Assembly: GCA_035282865.1 (NCBI GenBank)
Contig: DATEVB010000226.1
Span: 1-16,305 of the forward strand
DNA length: 16,305 nucleotides
Direction: 5' to 3'
Source of the DNA: UBA4744 sp035282865
GTDB lineage: Bacteria > Actinomycetota > Acidimicrobiia > Spongiisociales > UBA4744
Shown here: in pieces, positions 13,275-16,305 of the stretch
Layout: each line of letters begins with the position of its first letter
How positions within the stretch are numbered: position 1 is the stretch's first letter
Notes under the pieces: model-generated
What the model saw: the letters and a program-made list of their open reading frames with translations, nothing else
Database searches by the model: none
Told to the model about the DNA's origin: nothing
Program-made: the position numbers and the translations under genes

Positions 13275-14126
13275 GTGTTTGAGGTCCTCGAAGCGAAGAA
13301 TCTGGCTCCGGACATCCGGTATCTCAGGATAGAGGCGCCCAAGATCGCCAGGCGCCGGAAACCCGGTCAGTTCGTCATCGTTCGGGCATCATCGAATGGG
13401 GAACGAATCCCTTTGACCATCGCCGACGCACACCCAGCGGAAGGATGGATCGCCCTCATCTGCCAGGGGGTAGGTAAGACCACCCACCAGTTGAACACGG
13501 TGGTGGCCGGTGATCGCATTCCGGACTTGGCGGGACCGTTGGGGATGCCGTCCCGGATCGAGAGGTTCGGGAATGTGGTCGCCATCGGGGGCGGGGTGGG
13601 GACGGCCATCGCCTATCCGACTGCCGCGGCGTTGAAGGAGGCAGGGAACCGGGTGGTGGCGATCATGGGAGGACGCAGCCGCGAGTACATCATCCTCGAG
13701 GACGAAATGCGGGCCGTCGCAGACGAGGTGTATCCAACCACCGACGACGGTTCATACGGATACCATGGCTTGGTGACCGGCCCATTGGCCGATCTCATCA
13801 CCTCCGGGCCGCCGATCGACCTTGTCCTGGCCATCGGGCCTATCCCGATGATGAAAGCGGTTGCCGAGCTCACCAGACCGCACGCCATCGAGACGGTGGT
13901 GAGCCTCAACCCGATCATGGTCGATGGAACCGGAATGTGCGGCGGTTGCCGTGTCGAAGTCGGTGGGGAAACCAGGTTCGCCTGCGTGGACGGACCGGAG
14001 TTCGATGCCCATCAGGTCGATTTTGAACTCCTCACCAGGCGCAACACGGCCTACCGGGATTTCGAGCAACAACGGCTGAACGAGTGGAACGCATCACGGC
14101 ATGACCCCTTGGGGGCCGCGCTGTGA
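13275..14126 (+). CDS. nfnA: NfnA: ferredoxin:NAD(P)+ transhydrogenase, FAD/[2Fe-2S] subunit
   Basis: A 283-residue FAD and NAD(H)-binding subunit of NfnAB (older name: sulfide dehydrogenase beta). The complex couples reduced ferredoxin and NADH oxidation to NADP+ reduction by flavin-based electron bifurcation. Seen: RIPLTIAD (44-51) for FAD, AIGGGVGTAIAYP (103-115) for NAD, and MVDGTGMCGGC (215-225) with FACVDG (236-240). D217, C222, C225 and C237 match the unusual Asp/three-Cys ligation of the [2Fe-2S] cluster in Nfn. PyrK-like proteins share this fold, but the partner gene identifies Nfn. I chose GTG 13275 because homologues begin with this MF-x-VLEA pattern; TTG 13251 and TTG 13269 are in frame. 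GGCGGGG lies 6 nt upstream. The stop overlaps the nfnB start (GTGA). Confidence 0.9.
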   Translation: MFEVLEAKNLAPDIRYLRIEAPKIARRRKPGQFVIVRASSNGERIPLTIADAHPAEGWIALICQGVGKTTHQLNTVVAGDRIPDLAGPLGMPSRIERFGNVVAIGGGVGTAIAYPTAAALKEAGNRVVAIMGGRSREYIILEDEMRAVADEVYPTTDDGSYGYHGLVTGPLADLITSGPPIDLVLAIGPIPMMKAVAELTRPHAIETVVSLNPIMVDGTGMCGGCRVEVGGETRFACVDGPEFDAHQVDFELLTRRNTAYRDFEQQRLNEWNASRHDPLGAAL

Positions 14127-15580
14127 ACGAGCTGACACTCAAAGAGCGTATGCAGATGAGCCGGGTGGCGATGCCGGAGCAGTATCCAGACTCGCGACGC
14201 CGGAACTTCACCGAGGTGAACCTCGGGCTGACCCCCGAACTGGCCATTGAGGAAGCCAGACGGTGCCTGATGTGCAGGCGGGCAGTATGCATCGAAGGAT
14301 GCCCGGTCGGGGTCCGCATCACCGACTTCATCGATCTGGTAGCCGAAGGAGAGTTTGATCAAGCGGCCAAGGTCATCAAGCAGGACAACTCACTGCCGGC
14401 CATTTGCGGCCGGGTCTGCCCACAGGAACATCAGTGTGAAGGTGCTTGCGTGCTGGCCCGCAAAGGCAAGCCGATCGCCATCGGTGCTCTGGAACGGTTC
14501 GTGGCCGACTACGAGCTCGAAAACGACCTGATGCAGACGTACTCACCGCCCCATCGAACGGGAAAGCGGGTGGCGGTGGTTGGCAGCGGACCCGCCGGTC
14601 TCGCCTGCGCGACCGATCTGGCCAGGCTCGGCCATGAGGTGACCGTGTTCGAGGCTCTCCACGAATTGGGAGGTGTCCTCGTGTACGGCATTCCCGAGTT
14701 CCGTCTCCCCAAAGAGATCGTCCAGAAGGAGATCGCGCAACTCGAAGAGATGGGCGTCGCGTTCGTGACCAACGCCGTTATCGGGATGATGGACTCGATC
14801 GACGATCTGCTCGGGGAGGAGGGTTTCGAGGCAGTCTTCCTTGGGGTAGGCGCCGGTCTGCCGCGGTTTCCGCAGGTCCCCGGCGAGAATCTGATCGGGG
14901 TCTATTCTGCCAACGAATTCCTCACCCGCGTCAATCTGATGAAGGCTTACCGGGCGGATTCCGACACCCCTTTGCTCGATCTGCGTGGTCGAGCGGTGAG
15001 TGTCTTCGGCGGCGGTAACACGGCCATGGATGCTGTGCGAACTGCAGTACGTCTGGGAGCCGCTCCGGCTTCGATCATCTACCGGCGGTCGGAAGAGGAG
15101 ATGCCGGCTCGCCGCGAAGAGGTACATCACGCCCGCCAGGAGGGCGTTCGGTTCTCGATGTTGGCTACGCCGCTCGAATTCTTCGGCAACTCGGCGGGTT
15201 TCCTGGAAGCGGTCCACCTGCAGCGTATGGAGTTGGGTGATCCCGACGAAGGGGGCCGGCGGCGCCCGGTCCCGGTGCCGGGAAGCGAGTGGATCGAGGA
15301 GGTCGGCGTTGCCGTCATTGCCATCGGGAACAGCCCGAATCCTTTGCTCCCAAGAGCGACGCCGGATCTCGATCAGACCCGCTGGGGGACGCTGGTGACC
15401 GACGAAACGACGGGCCGTACTACCAAGCGGGGGGTGTTTGCCGGGGGCGACATCGTCACCGGTGGCGCCACGGTCATCCTGGCCATGGGGGCCGGGAGAG
15501 TCGCAGCTGCTTCGATCGACGAGTACCTCCGTAGCGGCATCTGGACGCCGCCGAAGGATCCAGCGGAGGTGACGGGCTGA
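14123..15580 (+). CDS. nfnB: NfnB: ferredoxin:NAD(P)+ transhydrogenase, bifurcating FAD subunit (GltD-like)
   Basis: A 485-residue GltD-family flavoprotein, the large Nfn subunit that carries the bifurcating FAD, binds NADP(H) and holds two [4Fe-4S] clusters. Cluster ligands: C48, C51, C56 and C60 (RRCLMCRRAVCIEGCPVG), then C95, C99, C105 and C109 (ICGRVCPQEHQCEGAC). E102 in PQEHQC fits the Glu ligand reported for one Nfn cluster. FAD site: VVGSGPAGLACATD (152-165). NADP site: GGGNTAMDAVRTA (296-308) followed by YRRSEEEMPARREE. The C-terminal GVFAGGDIVTGGATVILAMG is the family's second FAD motif. Glutamate synthase small subunit is the main alternative, but no gltB is near and nfnA overlaps by 4 bp (GTGA). 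Start is GTG 14123. Confidence 0.9.
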   Translation: MNELTLKERMQMSRVAMPEQYPDSRRRNFTEVNLGLTPELAIEEARRCLMCRRAVCIEGCPVGVRITDFIDLVAEGEFDQAAKVIKQDNSLPAICGRVCPQEHQCEGACVLARKGKPIAIGALERFVADYELENDLMQTYSPPHRTGKRVAVVGSGPAGLACATDLARLGHEVTVFEALHELGGVLVYGIPEFRLPKEIVQKEIAQLEEMGVAFVTNAVIGMMDSIDDLLGEEGFEAVFLGVGAGLPRFPQVPGENLIGVYSANEFLTRVNLMKAYRADSDTPLLDLRGRAVSVFGGGNTAMDAVRTAVRLGAAPASIIYRRSEEEMPARREEVHHARQEGVRFSMLATPLEFFGNSAGFLEAVHLQRMELGDPDEGGRRRPVPVPGSEWIEEVGVAVIAIGNSPNPLLPRATPDLDQTRWGTLVTDETTGRTTKRGVFAGGDIVTGGATVILAMGAGRVAAASIDEYLRSGIWTPPKDPAEVTG

Positions 15581-15595
15581 GGGGGGAGCGGACGG

Positions 15596-15624
15596 CTCGG
15601 TGACCGGGTGCCTCGGTGACCGGG
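15596..15624. repeat. 13-bp tandem direct repeat ctcggtgaccggg
   Basis: Two identical 13-bp copies (15596-15608 and 15612-15624) separated by 3 nt, giving a 16-bp period. Each contains the palindrome CGGTGACCG. It lies between the nfnB stop and the small membrane-protein gene, about 40 nt before that ATG, so it could be an operator or a remnant duplication. CGGTGACCG also occurs inside coding regions here, so the core alone is not specific. Confidence 0.35.
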
Positions 15625-15651
15625 ACCCTGATCGTGTGGGTTGCGTTGTTG

Positions 15652-15657
15652 TAACGT
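15652..15657 (+). promoter_or_regulatory. Possible -10 hexamer (TAACGT) for the small membrane protein
   Basis: TAACGT fits TANNNT and ends 6 nt before the ATG at 15664. No Shine-Dalgarno is present, so the gene could be leaderless. Confidence 0.35.
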
Positions 15658-15663
15658 CCGCCC

Positions 15664-16041
15664 ATGTACCGACGTGGCGGTATCGTCGCAATCCTGACCG
15701 GTCTCGTGCTGGCGGTCCTATTCCTGGTCTGGCCGGTGGAATTTCAGACCGGGTGGGCGCGCTCGCGGAGCGAACTCACCAGGGTGTACGTGACGTGTGG
15801 TTTGCCGTATGCGATTCTCACGGAACGCGAGTTCAGTGACCAGGCTCGCACCCCATGGATCCAGGAACAGTGTGTCCGCAAATCGAGGACCCGGCTGGTC
15901 GACATCGCCATTTTCTCGCTGCCCCTGCTCGCCTTTGGTGTCGCCGGGGTCGTACGGGGCCCGTACCGGCGGATCCCGTTGACCGACATACTCCGACCCC
16001 TCCCGAAACAGCTCTGGCGGCGGCGGCGTTGGGAGCGCTGA
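15664..16041 (+). CDS. Small membrane protein with two helices, unknown function
   Basis: A 125-residue protein that I do not recognise. Residues about 4-24 (GGIVAILTGLVLAVLFLVWPV) include one hydrophobic helix, and about 78-97 (LVDIAIFSLPLLAFGVAGVV) a second. They are separated by a polar loop of roughly 50 residues that contains two Cys (C45 and C70), and a strongly basic tail (PKQLWRRRRWER) follows. By the positive-inside rule the tail is likely cytoplasmic, which puts the loop outside, where the two Cys could form a disulfide; this is inference. ATG 15664 is preceded by TAACGT at 6 nt. Its stop TGA abuts the stop of the convergent gene inside the palindrome TGATCA. It may or may not be transcribed with nfnB. 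Confidence 0.7.
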   Translation: MYRRGGIVAILTGLVLAVLFLVWPVEFQTGWARSRSELTRVYVTCGLPYAILTEREFSDQARTPWIQEQCVRKSRTRLVDIAIFSLPLLAFGVAGVVRGPYRRIPLTDILRPLPKQLWRRRRWER

Positions 16042-16305
16042 TCACCTCGAGGCGGTGTCGGCCCGGCTGACGATGCTGTCCAGGTCGAGGCCATTCGGCA
16101 GGGTCCCGAACGCCCGGCCCCACCCTGAGTCGAACCGCGACGCGAGGAACGCTTCCGAGACCGCCGGCGAGGCGTGCCTGACCACCAGCGATCCCTGGAG
16201 AACGAGGGCCAGGTGCTCGACGAGCCGCCGAGCCTGCGTCTCCACGGCGTCAAGATCCGCCAGCGCCGCTTTCAGTTGAACAATCGCCCGATCCAACCGG
16301 GCATC
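16042..16305 (-). CDS. AidB-like acyl-CoA dehydrogenase, C-terminal fragment (runs off the window)
   Basis: The last 87 residues of a gene whose 5' part lies beyond the window edge; the frame stays open to the final base. RRLVEHLALVLQGSLVVRHA and then FLASRFDSGWGRAFGTLP match the C-terminal helical end of AidB-type acyl-CoA dehydrogenases. These are FAD proteins linked in E. coli to the adaptive response to DNA alkylation, though many relatives are probably ordinary acyl-CoA dehydrogenases. The catalytic and FAD-binding parts are outside the window, so activity cannot be judged. A TTG at 16294-16296 is an internal codon, not the start. It is convergent with the small membrane protein, and the two stop codons abut. 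Confidence 0.8.
   Translation of the reverse strand, partial: DARLDRAIVQLKAALADLDAVETQARRLVEHLALVLQGSLVVRHASPAVSEAFLASRFDSGWGRAFGTLPNGLDLDSIVSRADTASR

Noticed and set aside
14543..15691. Long minus-strand frame of 382 residues
   Set aside because: It is the complement of nfnB in a GC-rich context; Arg/His-rich, no domain.
1..16305. Mobile elements, CRISPR, tRNA, rRNA or phage genes
   Set aside because: I looked for transposase motifs, terminal inverted repeats, regularly spaced repeats and tRNA-like cloverleaf segments and saw none; the only tandem repeat is the two-copy 13-mer.

Overview
This is a GC-rich, gene-dense chromosomal segment of a bacterium, most likely a member of the Actinomycetota. 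The pointers are GC-rich codon use, frequent GTG starts, several genes that look leaderless (TANNNT hexamer 6-8 nt before the start codon), and families typical of actinobacterial genomes: an SCP2-type thiolase with a DUF35 partner, an AidB-type acyl-CoA dehydrogenase, a FlK-type thioesterase and the COG4119-type NUDIX protein. I would guess Acidimicrobiia or a relative, but no marker gene in the window settles this. I saw no rRNA, tRNA, CRISPR array, insertion sequence or phage gene.

Layout. (1) 94-2519, minus: a likely operon of an SCP2-type thiolase-like protein, a DUF35 OB-fold partner and a small helical-repeat protein. (2) 2592-6170, plus: NUDIX hydrolase, lysophospholipid acyltransferase-like protein, then a 2-oxoacid:ferredoxin oxidoreductase made of an alpha subunit and a beta-gamma fusion. 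(3) 6167-7828, minus: fused glutamate formimidoyltransferase/cyclodeaminase. (4) 7937-9184, plus: lipoprotein N-acetylmuramoyl-L-alanine amidase. (5) 9181-11674, minus: FlK-type thioesterase, small Cys-rich protein, and a large Rossmann-fold protein. (6) 11748-12482, plus: VIT1/CCC1-family transporter. (7) 12493-12813, minus: small unknown protein. (8) 12915-15580, plus: small zinc-ribbon protein, then NfnA and NfnB, which form a ferredoxin:NAD(P)H transhydrogenase. (9) 15664-16041, plus: small two-helix membrane protein. (10) 16042-16305, minus: C-terminal end of an AidB-like acyl-CoA dehydrogenase that runs off the window.

How the genes fit together. Two modules are ferredoxin-linked: the 2-oxoacid:ferredoxin oxidoreductase makes reduced ferredoxin and CoA thioesters, and NfnAB exchanges electrons between ferredoxin, NADH and NADPH. 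They lie about 7 kb apart, so the functional link is inferred. Thiolase-like, thioesterase and acyl-CoA dehydrogenase genes add a CoA-thioester theme. The most unusual point is the thiolase/DUF35 pair. The thiolase has Gly where the nucleophilic Cys should be, and its DUF35 partner has lost all four zinc-ribbon Cys. Together they may be a divergent, non-thiolytic enzyme pair.

Architecture. Three convergent gene pairs end with overlapping or abutting stop codons (TTAA, CTAA, TGATCA), and a fourth pair is 10 bp apart. The longest stretch without a gene is only about 125 bp.
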